Part shown: positions 37,621 to 51,900 of the stretch, in pieces | Position numbering within the stretch: position 1 is the stretch's first letter | Layout: every line of letters begins with the position of its first letter | Source of the DNA: Nomia melanderi | Lineage: Eukaryota > Arthropoda > Insecta > Hymenoptera > Halictidae | Length of the DNA stretch: 64,000 nt | Direction of reading: 5' to 3' | Assembly: GCF_051020985.1 (NCBI RefSeq) | Contig: NW_027475143.1 | Coordinates: 124,001-188,000 of the forward strand | Translations under genes and position numbers: made by a program | The notes under the pieces: generated by a model | The model's database searches: none | Told to the model about the DNA's origin: nothing | Seen by the model: only the letters and a program-made list of their open reading frames with translations

Positions 37621-38740
37621 GCGCAATAAACCAAAGTGAATTATCTGCAGGAGGCCCTGGCGCATGAAACAGTGCAACGGGAACGACCTCGGACCAACAA
37701 GCGCCGAGAAAACCACAGTCTCATGGGGCCGGACACTCAGGGTCAGTGAAAAATCCAATATATATCAGGCGATATCTTGGGTGCTATTAGAGATAGCGCA
37801 ATAAACCAAAGTGAATTATCTGCAGGAGGCCCTGGCGCATGAATCTGTGCAGCGGGAACGACCTCGGACCACCAGGGGCCGAGAAAACCACCGTCTCATG
37901 GGGCCGGACACTCAGGGTCAGTGAAAAATCCAATATATATCTGGTGATATCTCGGGTGCTATTAGAGATAGCGCAATAAACCAAAGTGCATTATCTGCAG
38001 GAGGCACTGGCGCATGAATCTGTGCAGTGGGAACGACCTCGGTCCACCAGGGGCCGAGAAAACCACCGTCTCATGGGGCTGGACACTCAGGGTGAGGGAA
38101 ATATCCAATATATATCTGGTGATATCTCGGGTGCAATTACAGATAGCGCAATAAATCAAAGTGCATTGTCTGTAGGAGGCCCTGACGCATGAATCTGTGC
38201 AGCGGGAACGACCTCGGACCACCAGGTGCCGAGAAAACCACAGTCTCATGGGGCCGGACACTCAGGGTCAGGGTAAAATCCAATATATATCTGGTGATAT
38301 CTCTGGTGCTATTACAGATAGCGCAATAAATCAAAGTGCATTGTCCGTAGGAGGCCCTGGCGCACGAATCTGTGCAGCGGGAACGACCTCGGACCACCAG
38401 GGGCCGAGAAAACCACCGTCTCATGGGGCCGGACACTCAGGGTCAGGGTAAAATCCAATATATATCTGGTGATATCTCTGGTGCTATTACAGATAGCGCA
38501 ATAAATCAAAGTGCATTGTCCGTAGGAGGCCCTGGAGCACGAATCTGTGCAGCGGGAACGACCTCGGGCCACTAGGGGCCGAGAAAACCACAGTCTCATG
38601 GGGCCGGACACTCAGCGTCAGGGGAAAATCCAATATATATCTGGTGATATCTCGGGTGCTATTAGAGATAGCGCAATAAATCAAAGTGCATTGTCTGTAG
38701 GAGGCCCTGGCGCATGAATCTGTGCAGCGGGAACCACCTC
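34541..38740 (+). repeat. 24-monomer HOR (4,200 bp), copy 1
   Basis: From about 34,541 the sequence repeats after exactly 4,200 bp. The unit is composite: part of it is the 12-mer described at 33,350 and the rest (about 37.6-38.8 kb) contains different monomers, including ATCAGGCGATATCTTGGG near 37,764 and the GGGCTGGACAC marker monomer near 38,033. The left edge is approximate because all monomers are alike. Confidence 0.88.
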
Positions 38741-41700
38741 GGACCACCAGGGGCCGAGAAAACCACAGTCTCATGGGGCCGGACACTCAGGGTCAGGGGA
38801 AAATCCAATATATATCTGGTGATATCTCGGGTGCTATTAGAGATAGCGCGATAAATCAAAGTGCATTGTCTGCAGGAGGCCCTGGCGCATGAATCTGTGC
38901 AGCGGGAACCACCTCGGACCACCAGGGTCCGAGAAAATCACAGTCTCATGGGGCCGGACACTCAGGGTCAGGGAAAAATCCAATATATATCTGGTGATAT
39001 CTCGGGTGCTATTAGAGATAGCGCGATAAATCAAAGTGCATTGTCTGTAGGAGGCCCTGGCGCCTGAATCTGTGCAGTGGGAACGACCTCGGACAACCAG
39101 GGGACGAGAAAACCACAGTCTCATGGGGCCGGACACTCAGGGTCAGGGGAAAATACAATATATATCTGGTGATATCTCTGGTGCTATTACAGATAGCGCA
39201 ATAAATCAAAGTGCATTGTCCGTAGGAGGCCCTGGCGCACGAATCTGTGTAGCGGGAACGACCTCGGACCACCAGGGGCCGAGAAAACCACCGTCTCATG
39301 GGGCCGGACACTCGGGGTCAGTGAAAAATCCAATATATATCTGGTGATATCTCGGCTGCTATTACAGATAGCGCAATAAATCAAAGTGCATTGTCCGTAG
39401 GAGGCCCTGGCGCACGAATCTGTGCAGCGGGAACGACCTCGAACCACCAGGGGCCGAGAAAACCACCGTCTCATGGGGCCGGACACTCAGGGTCAGGGGA
39501 AAATCCAATATATATCTGGTGATATCTCGGGTGCTATTAGAGATAGCGCAATAAACCAAAGTGAGTTATCTGCAGGAGGCCCTGGCGCATGAATCTGTGC
39601 AGCGGGAACCACCTCGGACCACCAGGGTCCGAGAAAATCACAGGCTCATGTGGCCGGACACTCAGGGTCAGGGGAAAATCCAATATATATCTGGTGATAT
39701 CTCGGGTGCTATTAGAGATAGCGCGATAAATCAAAGTGCATTGTCTGTAGGAGGCCCTGGCGCATGAATCTGTGCAGCGGGAACCACCTCGGACCACCAG
39801 GGTCCGAGAAAATCACAGTCTCATGGGGCCGGACACTCAGGGTCAGGGAAAAATCCAATATATATCTGGTGATATCTCGGGTGCTATTAGAGATAGCGCA
39901 ATAAACTCAAGTGAATTATCTGCAGGAGGCCCTGGCGCATGAATCTGTGCAGCGGGAACGACCTCGGGCCACCAGGGGCCGAGACAAACACCGTCTCATG
40001 GGGCCAGACACTGAGGGTCAGGGTAAAATCCAATATATATCTGGTGATATCTCTGGTGCTATTACAGATAGCGCAATAAGTCAAAGTGCATTGTCCGTAG
40101 GAGGCCCTGGCGCACGAATCTGTGCAGCGGGAACGACCTCGGACCACGAGGGGCCGAGAAAACCACCGTCTCATGGGGCCGGACACTCAGGGTCAGTGAA
40201 AAATCCAATATATATCTGGTGATATCTCGGGTGCTATTACAGATAGCGCAATAAGTCAAAGTGCATTGTCTGTAGGAGGCCCTGGCGCCTGAATCTGTGC
40301 AGTGGGAACGACCTCGGACAACCAGGGGACGAGAAAACCACAGTCTCATGGGGCCGGACACTCAGGGTCAGTGAAAAATCCAATATATATCTGGTGATAT
40401 CTCTGGTGCTATTACAGATAGCGCAATAAGTCAAAGTGCATTGTCCGTAGGAGGCCCTGGCGCACGAATCTGTGCAGCGGGAACGACCTCGGACCACCAG
40501 GGGCCGAGAAAACCACCGTCTCATGGGGCCGGACACTCAGGGTCAGTGAAAAATCCAATATATATCTGGTGATATCTCGGGTGCTATTACAGATAGCGCA
40601 ATAAATCAAAGTGCATTGTCCGTAGGAGGCCCTGGCGCACGAATCTGTGCAGCGGGAACGACCTCGGACCACCAGGGGCCGAGAAAAGCACCGTCTCATG
40701 GGGCCGGACACTCAGGGTCAGGGGAAAATCCAATATATATCTGGTGATATCTCGGGTGCTATTAGAGATAGCGCAATAAACCAAAGTGAGTTATCTGCAG
40801 GAGGCCCTGGCGCATGAATCTGTGCAACGGGAACGACCTCGGACCACCAGGGGCCGAGAAAAACACAGTCTCATGGGGCCGGACACTCAGGGTCAGGGGA
40901 AAATCCAATATATATCTGGTGATATCTCGGGTGCTATTAGAGATAGCGCGATAAATCAAAGTGCATTGTCTGCAGGAGGCCCTGGCGCATGAATCTGTGC
41001 AGCGGGAACCACCTCGGACCACCAGGGTCCGAGAAAATCACAGTCTCATGGGGCCGGACACTCAGGGTCAGGGAAAAATCCAATATATATCTGGTGATAT
41101 CTCGGGTGCTATTAGAGATAGCGCGATAAATCAAAGTGCATTGTCTGTAGGAGGCCCTGGCGCCTGAATCTGTGCAGTGGGAACGACCTCGGACAACCAG
41201 GGGACGAGAAAACCACAGTCTCATGGGGCCGGACACTCAGGGTCAGGGGAAAATACAATATATATCTGGTGATATCTCTGGTGCTATTACAGATAGCGCA
41301 ATAAATCAAAGTGCATTGTCCGTAGGAGGCCCTGGCGCACGAATCTGTGTAGCGGGAACGACCTCGGACCACCAGGGGCCGAGAAAACCACCGTCTCATG
41401 GGGCCGGACACTCGGGGTCAGTGAAAAATCCAATATATATCTGGTGATATCTCGGCTGCTATTACAGATAGCGCAATAAATCAAAGTGCATTGTCCGTAG
41501 GAGGCCCTGGCGCACGAATCTGTGCAGCGGGAACGACCTCGAACCACCAGGGGCCGAGAAAACCACCGTCTCATGGGGCCGGACACTCAGGGTCAGGGGA
41601 AAATCCAATATATATCTGGTGATATCTCGGGTGCTATTAGAGATAGCGCAATAAACCAAAGTGAGTTATCTGCAGGAGGCCCTGGCGCATGAATCTGTGC

Positions 41701-42975
41701 AGCGGGAACCACCTCGGACCACCAGGGTCCGAGAAAATCACAGGCTCATGTGGCCGGACACTCAGGGTCAGGGGAAAATCCAATATATATCTGGTGATAT
41801 CTCGGGTGCTATTAGAGATAGCGCAATAAACCAAAGTGAATTATCTGCAGGAGGCCCTGGCGCATGAAACAGTGCAACGGGAACGACCTCGGACCAACAA
41901 GCGCCGAGAAAACCACAGTCTCATGGGGCCGGACACTCAGGGTCAGTGAAAAATCCAATATATATCAGGCGATATCTTGGGTGCTATTAGAGATAGCGCA
42001 ATAAACCAAAGTGAATTATCTGCAGGAGGCCCTGGCGCATGAATCTGTGCAGCGGGAACGACCTCGGACCACCAGGGGCCGAGAAAACCACCATCTCATG
42101 GGGCCGGACACTCAGGGTCAGTGAAAAATCCAATATATATCTGGTGATATCTCGGGTGCTATTAGAGATAGCGCAATAAACCAAAGTGCATTATCTGCAG
42201 GAGGCACTGGCGCATGAATCTGTGCAGTGGGAACGACCTCGGTCCACCAGGGGCCGAGAAAACCACCGTCTCATGGGGCTGGACACTCAGGGTGAGGGAA
42301 ATATCCAATATATATCTGGTGATATCTCGGGTGCAATTACAGATAGCGCAATAAATCAAAGTGCATTGTCTGTAGGAGGCCCTGACGCATGAATCTGTGC
42401 AGCGGGAACGACCTCGGACCACCAGGTGCCGAGAAAACCACAGTCTCATGGGGCCGGACACTCAGGGTCAGGGTAAAATCCAATATATATCTGGTGATAT
42501 CTCTGGTGCTATTACAGATAGCGCAATAAATCAAAGTGCATTGTCCGTAGGAGGCCCTGGCGCACGAATCTGTGCAGCGGGAACGACCTCGGACCACCAG
42601 GGGCCGAGAAAACCACCGTCTCATGGGGCCGGACACTCAGGGTCAGGGTAAAATCCAATATATATCTGGTGATATCTCTGGTGCTATTACAGATAGCGCA
42701 ATAAATCAAAGTGCATTGTCCGTAGGAGGCCCTGGAGCACGAATCTGTGCAGCGGGAACGACCTCGGGCCACTAGGGGCCGAGAAAACCACAGTCTCATG
42801 GGGCCGGACACTCAGCGTCAGGGGAAAATCCAATATATATCTGGTGATATCTCGGGTGCTATTAGAGATAGCGCAATAAATCAAAGTGCATTGTCTGTAG
42901 GAGGCCCTGGCGCATGAATCTGTGCAGCGGGAACCACCTCGGACCACCAGGGGCCGAGAAAACCACAGTCTCATG
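38741..42975 (+). repeat. 24-monomer HOR (4,200 bp), copy 2
   Basis: Second copy of the 4,200-bp unit. I noticed only two internal substitutions against copy 1 (GAGAAAAACACAG near 40,860 and CCACCATCTC near 42,092) before the match ends at 42,976 (CATGTGGCC against CATGGGGCC). This is the youngest-looking large duplication in the window. Confidence 0.88.
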
Positions 42976-45900
42976 TGGCCGGACACTTAGGGTCAGGGGA
43001 AAATCCAATATATATCTGGTGATATCTCGGGTGCTATTAGATACAGCGCAATAAACCAAAGTGAATTATCTGCAGGAGGCCCTGGCGCCTGAATCTGTGC
43101 AGCGGGAACGACCTCGGACCACCAGTGGCCGAGAAAACCGCAGTCTCATGGGGCCAGACACTCAGGGTCAGGGAAAAATCCAATATATATCTGGTGATAT
43201 CTCGGGTGCTATTAGAGATAGCGCAATAAACCAAAGTGCATTATCTGCACGAGGCACTGGCGCATGAATCTGTGCAGCGGGTACGACCTCGGTCCACCAG
43301 GGGCCGAGAAAACCACCGTCTCATGGGGCTGGACACTCAGGGTGAGGGAAATATCCAATATATATCTGGTGATATCTCGGGTGCAATTACAGATAGCGCA
43401 ATAAATCAAAGTGCATTGTCTGTAGGAGGCCCTGACGCATGAATCTGTGCAGCGGGAACGACCTCGGACCACCAGGTGCCGAGAAAACCACAGTCTCATG
43501 GGGCCGGACACTCAGGGTCAGGGGAAAATCCAATATATATCTGGTGATATCTCGGGTGCTATTACAGATAGCGCAATAAATCAAAGTGCATTGTCCGTAG
43601 GAGGCCCTGGCGCACGAATCTGTGCAGCGGGAACGACCTCGGACCACCAGGGTCCGAGAAAGTCACAGTCTCATGGGGCCGGACACTCAGGGTCAGGGGA
43701 AAATCCAATATATGTCTGGTGATATCTCGGGTGCTATTACAGATAGCGCAATAAATCAAAGTGCATTGTCCGTAGGAGGCCCTGGCGCACGAATCTGTGC
43801 AGCAGGAACGACCTCGGACCACCAGGGGCCGAGAAAACCACCGTCTCATGGGGCCGGACACTCAGGGTCAGGGGAAAATCCAATATATATCTGGTGATAT
43901 CTCGGGTGTTATTAGAGATAGCGCAATAAACCAAAGTGAATTATCTGCAGGAGGCCCTGGCGCATGAATCTGTGCAACGGGAACGACCTCGGACCACCAG
44001 GGGCCGAGAAAACCACAGTCTCATGGGGCCGGACACTCAGGGTCTGGGGAAAATCCAATATATATCTGGTGATATCTCGGGTGCTATTAGAGATAGCGCA
44101 ATAAATCAAAGTGCATTGTCTGTAGGAGTCCCTGGCGCATGAATCTGTGCAGCGGGAACCACCTCGCACCACCAGGGTCCGAGAAAGTCACAGTCTCATG
44201 GGGCCGGACACTCAGGGTCAGGGGAAAATCCAATATATATCTGGTGATATCTCGGGTGCTATTAGAGATAGCGCAATAAACCAAAGTGAATTATCTGCAG
44301 GAGGCCCTGGCGCATGAATCTGTGCAACGGGAACGACCTCGGACCACCAGGGGCCGAGTAAACCACAGTCTCATGGGGCCGGACACTCAGGGTCAGGGTA
44401 AAATCCAATATATATCTGGTGATATCTCTGGTGCTATTACAGATAGCGCAATAAATCAAAGTGCATTGTCCGTAGGAGGCCCTGGCGCACAAATCTGTGC
44501 AGCGGGAGCGACCTCGGACCACCAGGGGCCGAGAAAACCACCGTCTCATGGGGCCGGACACTCAGGGTCAGTGAAAAATCCAATATATATCTGGTGATAT
44601 CTCGGGTGCTATTAGATACAGCGCAATAAACCACAGTGAATTATCTGCAGGAGGCCCTGGCGCATGAATCTGACAGCGGGAACCACCTCGGACCACCAGG
44701 GGCCGAGAAAACCACCGTCTCATGGGGCCGGACACTCAGGGTCAGTGGAAAATCCAATATATATCTGGTGATATCTCGGGTGCTATTACAGATAGCGCAA
44801 TAAATCAAAGTGCATTGTCTGTAGGAGGCCCTGGCGCATGAATCTGGGCAGCGGGAACGACCTCGGACCACCAGGGGCCGAGAAAACCACAGTCTCATGG
44901 GGCCGGACACTTAGGGTCAGGGGAAAATCCAATATATATCTGGTGATATCTCGGGTGCTATTAGATACAGCGCAATAAACCAAAGTGAATTGTCTGCAGG
45001 AGGCCCTGGCGCATGAATCTGGGCAGCGGGAACGACCTCGGACCACCAGGGGCCGAGAAAACCACAGTCAAATGGGGCCGGACACTCAGGGTCAGGGAAA
45101 ATCCAATATATATCTGGTGATATCTCGGGTGCTATTAGATACAGCGCAATAAACCAAAGTGAATTATCTGCAGGAGGTCCTGGCGCATGCATCTGTGCAG
45201 CGGGAACGACCTAGGACCACCAGGGGCCGAGAAAACCACCGTCTCATGGGGCCGGACACTCAGGTTCAGGGAAAAATCCAATATATATCTGGTGATATCT
45301 CGGGTGCTATTAAAGATAGCGCAATAAACCAAAGTGAATTATCTGCAGGACGCCCTGGCGCCTGAATCTGTGCAGCGGCAGCGACCTCGGACCACCAGGG
45401 GCCGAGAAAACCGCAGTCTCATGGGGCCAGACACTCAGGGTCAGGCAAAAATCCAATATATATCTGGTGATATCTCGGGTGCTATTAGAGATAGCGCAAT
45501 AAACCAAAGTGCATTATCTGCAGGAGGCACTGGCGCATGAATCTGTGCAGTGGGAACGACCTCGGTCCACCAGGGGCCGAGAAAACCACCGTCTCATGTG
45601 GCTGGACACTCAGGGTGAGGGAAATATCCAATATATATCTGGTGATATCTCGGGTGCAATTACAGATAGCGCAATAAATCAAAGTGCATTGTCTGTAGGA
45701 GGCCCTGACGCATGAATCTGTGCAGCGGGAACGACCTCGGACCACCAGGTGCCGAGAAAACCACAGTCTCATGGGGCCGGACACTCAGGGTCAGGGGAAA
45801 ATCCAATATATATCTGGTGATATCTCGGGTGCTATTAGAGATAGCGCAATAAACCAAAGTGAATTATCTGCAGGAGGCCCTGGCGCATGAATCTGTGCAA

Positions 45901-48900
45901 CGGGAACGACCTCGGATCACCAGGGGCCGAGAAAACCACCGTCTCATGGGGCCGGACACTCAGGGTCAGGGTAAAATCCAATATATATCTGGTGATATCT
46001 CTGGTGCTATTACAGATAGCGCAATAAATCAAAGTGCATTGTCTGTAGGAGGCCCTGGCGCACGAATCTGTGCAGAGGGAACGACCTCGGACCACCAGGG
46101 GCCGAGAAAACCACCGTCTCATGGGGCCGGACACTCAGGGTCAGGGTAAAATCCAATATATATCTGGTGATATCTCTGGTGCTATTACAGATAGCGCAAT
46201 AAATCAAAGTGCATTGTCCGTAGGAGGCCCTGGCGCACGAATCTGTGCAGCGGGAACGACCTCGGGCCACTAGGGGCCGAGAAAACCACAGTCTCATGGG
46301 GCCGGACACTCAGCGTCAGGGGAAAATCCAATATATATGTGGCGATATCTTGGGTGCTATTAGAGATAGCGCAATAAACCAAAGTGAATTATCTGCAGGA
46401 GGCCCTGGCGCATGAATCTGTGCAGCGGGAACGACCTCGGACCACCAGGGGCCGAGAAAACCACCGTCCCGAGGGGCCGGACACTTAGGGACAGTGAAAA
46501 ATCCAATATATATCTGGTGATATCTCGGGTGCTATTAGAGATAGCTCAATAAGTCAAAGTGCATTGTCTGTAGGAGGCCCTGGCGCCTGAATCTGTGCAG
46601 CGGGAACGACAGCGGACCACCAGGGGCCGAGAAAACCACCGTCTCATGGGGCCGGACACTCAGGGTCAGGGGAAAATCCAATATATATCTGGTGATATCT
46701 CGGGTGCTATTAGAGATAGCGCAATAAACCAAAGTGAATTATCTGCAGGAGGCCCTGGCGCATGAAACAGTGCAACGGGAACGACCTCGGACCACCAGGC
46801 GCCGAGAAAACCACAGTCTCATGGGGCCGGACACTCAGGGTCAGGGGAAAATCCAATATATATCTGGTGATATTTTCGGGTGCTATTAGATACAGCGCAA
46901 TAAACCAATGTGAATTATCTGCAGGAGGCCCTAGCGCATGAATCTGGGCAGCGGGAACGACCTCGGACCACCAGGGGCCGAGAAAACCACAGTCAAATGG
47001 GGCCGGACACTCAGGGTCAGGGAAAATCCAATATATATCTGGTGATATCTCGGGTGCTATTAGATACAGCGCAATAAACCACAGTGAATTATCTGCAGGA
47101 GGCCCTGGCGCATGCATCTGTGCAGCGGGAACGACCTAGGACCACCAGGGGCCGAGAAAACCACCGTCTCATGGGGCCGGACACTCAGGGTCAGGGGAAA
47201 ATCCAATATATATCTGGTGATATCTCGGCTGCTATTACCGATAGCGCAATAAATCAAAGTAAATTATCTGCAGCAGGCCCTGGCGCATGAATCTGTGCAA
47301 CGGGAACGACCTCGGACCACCAGGGGCAGAGAAAACCACAGTCTCATGGGGCCGGACACTCAGGGTCAGGGAAAAATGCAATATATATCTGGTGATATCT
47401 TAGGTGCTATTAGAGATAGCGCAATAAACCAAAGTGAATTATCTGCAGGACGCCCTGCCGCATGAATCTGTGCAACGGGAACGACCTCGGACCACCAGGG
47501 GCCGAGAAAACCACAGTCTCATGGGGCCGGACACTTAGGGTCAGGGGAAAATCCAATATATATCTGGTGATATCTCGGGTGCTATTAGATACAGCGCAAT
47601 AAACCAAAGTGAATTATCTGCAGGAGGCCCTGGCGCCTGAATCTGTGCAGCGGGAACGACCTCGGACCACCAGTGGCCGAGAAAACCGCAGTCTCATGGG
47701 GCCAGACACTCAGGGTCAGGGAAAAATCCAATATATATCTGGTGATATCTCGGGTGCTATTAGAGATAGCGCAATAAACCAAAGTGCATTATCTGCAGGA
47801 GGCACTGGCGCATGAATCTGTGCAGCGGGTACGACCTCGGTCCACCAGGGGCCGAGAAAACCACCGTCTCATGGGGCTGGACACTCAGGGTGAGGGAAAT
47901 ATCCAATATATATCTGGTAATATCTCGGGTGCAATTACAGATAGCGCAATAAATCAAAGTGCATTGTCTGTAGGAGGCCCTGACGCATGAATCTGTGCAG
48001 CGGGAACGACCTCGGACCACCAGGTGCCGAGAAAACCACAGTCTCATGGGGCCGGACACTCAGGGTCAGGGTAAAATCCAATATATATCTGGTGATATCT
48101 CGGGTGCTATTAGAGATAGCGCAATAAACCAAAGTGAATTATCTGCAGGAGGCCCTGACGCATGAATCTGTGCAACGGGAACGACCTCGGACAACCAGGG
48201 GACGAGAAAACCACAGTCTCATGGGGCCGGACACTCAGGGTCAGGGGAAAATACAATATATATCTGGTGATATCTCTGGTGCTATTACAGATAATGCAAT
48301 AAATCAAAGTGCATTGTCCGTAGGAGGCCCTGGCGCACGAATCTGTGTAGCGGGAACGACCTCGGACCACCAGGGGCCGAGAAAACCACCGTCTCATGGG
48401 GCCGGACACTCGGGGTCAGTGAAAAATCCAATATATATCTGGTGATATCTCGGCTGCTATTACAGATAGCGAAATAAATCAAAGTGCATTGTCCGTAGGA
48501 GGCCCTGGCGCACGAATCTGTGCAGCGGGAACGACCTCGAACCACCAGGGGCCGAGAAAACCACCGTCTCATGGGGCCGGACACTCAGGGTCAGGGGAAA
48601 ATCCAATATATATCTGGTGATATCTCGGGTGCTATTAGAGATAGCGCAATAAACCAAAGTGCATTATCTGCAGGAGGCACTGGCGCATGAATCTGTGCAG
48701 CGGGTACGACCTCGGTCCACCAGGGGCCGAGAAAACCACCGTCTCATGGGGCTGGACACTCAGGGTGAGGGAAATATCCAATATATATCTGGTGATATCT
48801 CGGGTGCAATTACAGATAGCGCAATAAATCAAAGTGCATTGTCTGTAGGAGGCCCTGACGCATGAATCTGTGCAGCGGGAACGACCTCGGACCACCAGGT

Positions 48901-48914
48901 GCCGAGAAAACCAC
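42976..48914 (+). repeat. Mixed monomers right of the 24-mer HOR
   Basis: No unit longer than a few monomers repeats regularly, although segments echo other places. 46,535-47,300 resembles 29.2-30.6 kb and includes the extra-base TATTTTCGGG monomer near 46,871 and a CAAATGG monomer. 48,134-48,630 resembles 34.9-35.3 kb. A 1-bp deletion occurs in GAATCTGACAGCGGG near 44,667. Marker monomers of the GGGCTGGACAC type occur four times. No gene seen. Confidence 0.7.
43266..43440 (+). repeat. Marker monomer type with GGGCTGGACAC and GTGCAATTACAG
   Basis: This class has CTCGGTCCACCAGGGG, GGGCTGGACACTCAGGGTGA, GGAAATATCCAAT and GGGTGCAATTACAG together, making it easy to follow. Other copies have their GGTCCACC at about 18,968, 25,266, 38,041, 42,241, 45,564, 47,839, 48,714, 49,413, 59,911 and 60,612. 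A partial relative without GTGCAATT lies near 7,425. The C-to-A change in GTGCAATT weakens the second dyad. Confidence 0.85.
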
Positions 48915-51900
48915 AGTCTCATGGGGCCGGACACTCAGGGTCAGGGGAAAATCCAATATATATCTGGTGATATCTCGGGTGCTATTAGAGATAGCGCAAT
49001 AAACCAAAGTGAATTATCTGCAGGAGGCCCTGGCGCATGAATCTGTGCAACGGGAACGACCTCGGACAACCAGGGGACGAGAAAACCACAGTCTCATGGG
49101 GCCGGACACTCAGGGTCAGGGGAAAATACAATATATATCTGGTGATATCTCGGGTGCTATTAGATACAGCGCAATAAACCAAAGTGAATTATCTGCAGGA
49201 GGCCCTGGCGCATGAAACAGTGCAACGGCAACGACCTCGGACCATCAGGCGCCGAGAAAACCACAGTCACATGGGGCCGGACACTCAGGGTCAGGGAAAA
49301 TCCAATATATATCTGGTGATATCTCGGGTGCTATTAGGGATAGCGCAATAATCCAAAGTGCATTATCTGCAGGAGGCACTGGCGCATGAATCTGTGCAGC
49401 GGGTACGACCTCGGTCCACCAGGGGCCGAGAAAACCACCGTCTCATGGGGCTGGACACTCAGGGTGAGGGAAATATCCAATATATATCTGGTGATATCTC
49501 GGGTGCAATTACAGATAGCGCAATAAATCAAAGTGCATTATCTGTAGGAGGCCCTGGCGCATGAATCTGGGCAGCAGGAACGCCCTCGGACCACCAGGGG
49601 CCGAGAAAACCACAGTCTCATGGGGCCGGACACTTAGGGTCAGGGGAAAATCCAATATATATCTGGTGATATCTCGGGTGCTATTAGATACAGCGCAATA
49701 AACCAAAGTGAATTATCTGCAGGAGGCCCTGGCGCATGAATCTGGGCAGCGGGAACGACCTAGGACCACCAGCGGCCGAGAAAACCACCGTCTCATGGGG
49801 CCGGACACTCAGGTTCAGGGAAAAATCCAATATATATCTGGTGATATCTCGGGTGCTATTAAAGATAGCGCAATAAACCAAAGTGAATTATCTGCAGGAC
49901 GCCCTGGCGCCTGAATCTGTGCAGCGGGAACGACCTCGGACCACCAGGGGCCGAGAAAACCGCAGTCTCATGGGGCCAGACACTCAGGGTCAGGGAAAAA
50001 TCCAATATATATCTGGTGATATCTCGGGTGCTATTAGAGATAGCGCAATAAATCAAAGTGCATTGTCTGTAGGAGGCCCTGGCGCATGAATCTGTGCAAC
50101 GGGAACCACCTCGCACCACCAGGGTCCGAGAAAGTCACAGTCTCATGGGGCCGGACACTCAGGGTCAGGGGAAAATCCAATATATATCTGGTGATATCTC
50201 GGGTGCTATTAGAGATAGCGCAATAAACCAAAGTGAATTATCTGCAGGAGGCCCTGGCGCATGAATCTGTGCAACGGGAACGACCTCCGACCACCAGGGG
50301 CCGAGTAAACCACAGTCTCATGGGGCCGGACACTCAGGGTCAGGGTAAAATCCAATATATATCTGGTGATATCTCTGGTGCTATTACAGATAGCGCAATA
50401 AATCAAAGTGCATTGTCCGTAGGAGGCCCTGGCGCACAAATCTGTGCAGCGGGAGCGACCTCGGACCACCAGGGGCCGAGAAAACCACCGTCTCACGGGG
50501 CCGGACACTCAGGGTCAGTGAAAAATCCAATATATATCTGGTGATATCTCGGGTGCTATTAGAGATAGCGCAATAAATCAAAGTGAATTATCTGCAGGAG
50601 GCCCTGGCGCATGAATCTGTGCAGCGGGAACCACCTCGGACCACCAGGGGCCGAGAAAACCACCATCTCATGGGGCCGGACACTCAGGGTCAGTGGAAAA
50701 TCCAATATATATCTGGTGATATCTCGGGTGCTATTACAGATAGCGCAATAAATCAAAGTGCATTGTCTGTAGGAGGCCCTGGCGCATGAATCTGGGCAGC
50801 GGGAACGACCTCGGACCACCAGGGGCCGAGAAAACCACAGTCTCATGGGGCCGGACACTCAGGGTCAGGGGAAAATCCAATATATATCTGGTGATATCTC
50901 GGGTGCTATTAGAGATAGCGCAATAAACCAAAGTGAATTATCTGCAGGAGGCCCTGGCGCATGAAACTGTGCAACGGGAACGTCCTCGGACCACCAGGGG
51001 CCGAGTAAACCACAGTCTCATGGGGCCGGACACTCAGGGTCAGGGGAAAATCCAATATATATCTGGTGATATCTCTGGTGCTATTACAGATAGCGCAATA
51101 AATCAAAGTGCATTGTCCGTAGGAGGCCCTGGCGCACGAATCTGAGCAGCGGGAACATCCTCGGACCTCCAGGGGCCGAGACAACAACCGTCTCATGGGG
51201 CCGGACATTCAGGGTCAGGGTAATATCAAATATATATCTGGTGATATCTCGGGTGCTATTACAGATAGCGAAATAAATCAAAGTGCATTGTCTGTAGGAG
51301 GCCCTGGCGCATGAATCTGTGCAGCGGGAACGACCTCGGACCACCATCGCCAGAGAAAACCACAGTCTCATGGGGTCGGACACTCAGGGTCAGGGAAAAA
51401 TCCAATATATATCTGGTGATATCTCGGGTGCTATTAGAGATAGCGCAATAAACCAAAGTGCATTGTCTGTAGGAGGCCCTGGCGCATGAATCTGAGCAGC
51501 GGGAACGACCTCGGACCACCAGGGGCCGAGAAAACCACCGTCTCATGGGGCCGGACACTCAGGGTCAGGGGAAAATCCAATATATATCTGGTGATATCTC
51601 GGGTGCTATTAGATACAGCGCAATAAACCAAAGTGAATTATCTGCAGGGGGCCCTGGCGCATGAATCTGGGCAGCGGGAACGACCTCGGAACACCAGGGG
51701 CCGAGAAAACCACAGTCAAATGGGGCCGGACACTCAGTGTCAGGGAAAATCCAATATATATCTGGTGATATCTCGGGTGCTATTAGATACAGCGCAATAA
51801 ACCAAAGTGAATTATCTGCAGGAGGCCCTGGCGCATGAATCTGTGCAACGGGAACGACCTCGGACCACCAGGGGCCGAGAAAACCACAGTCTCATGGGGC

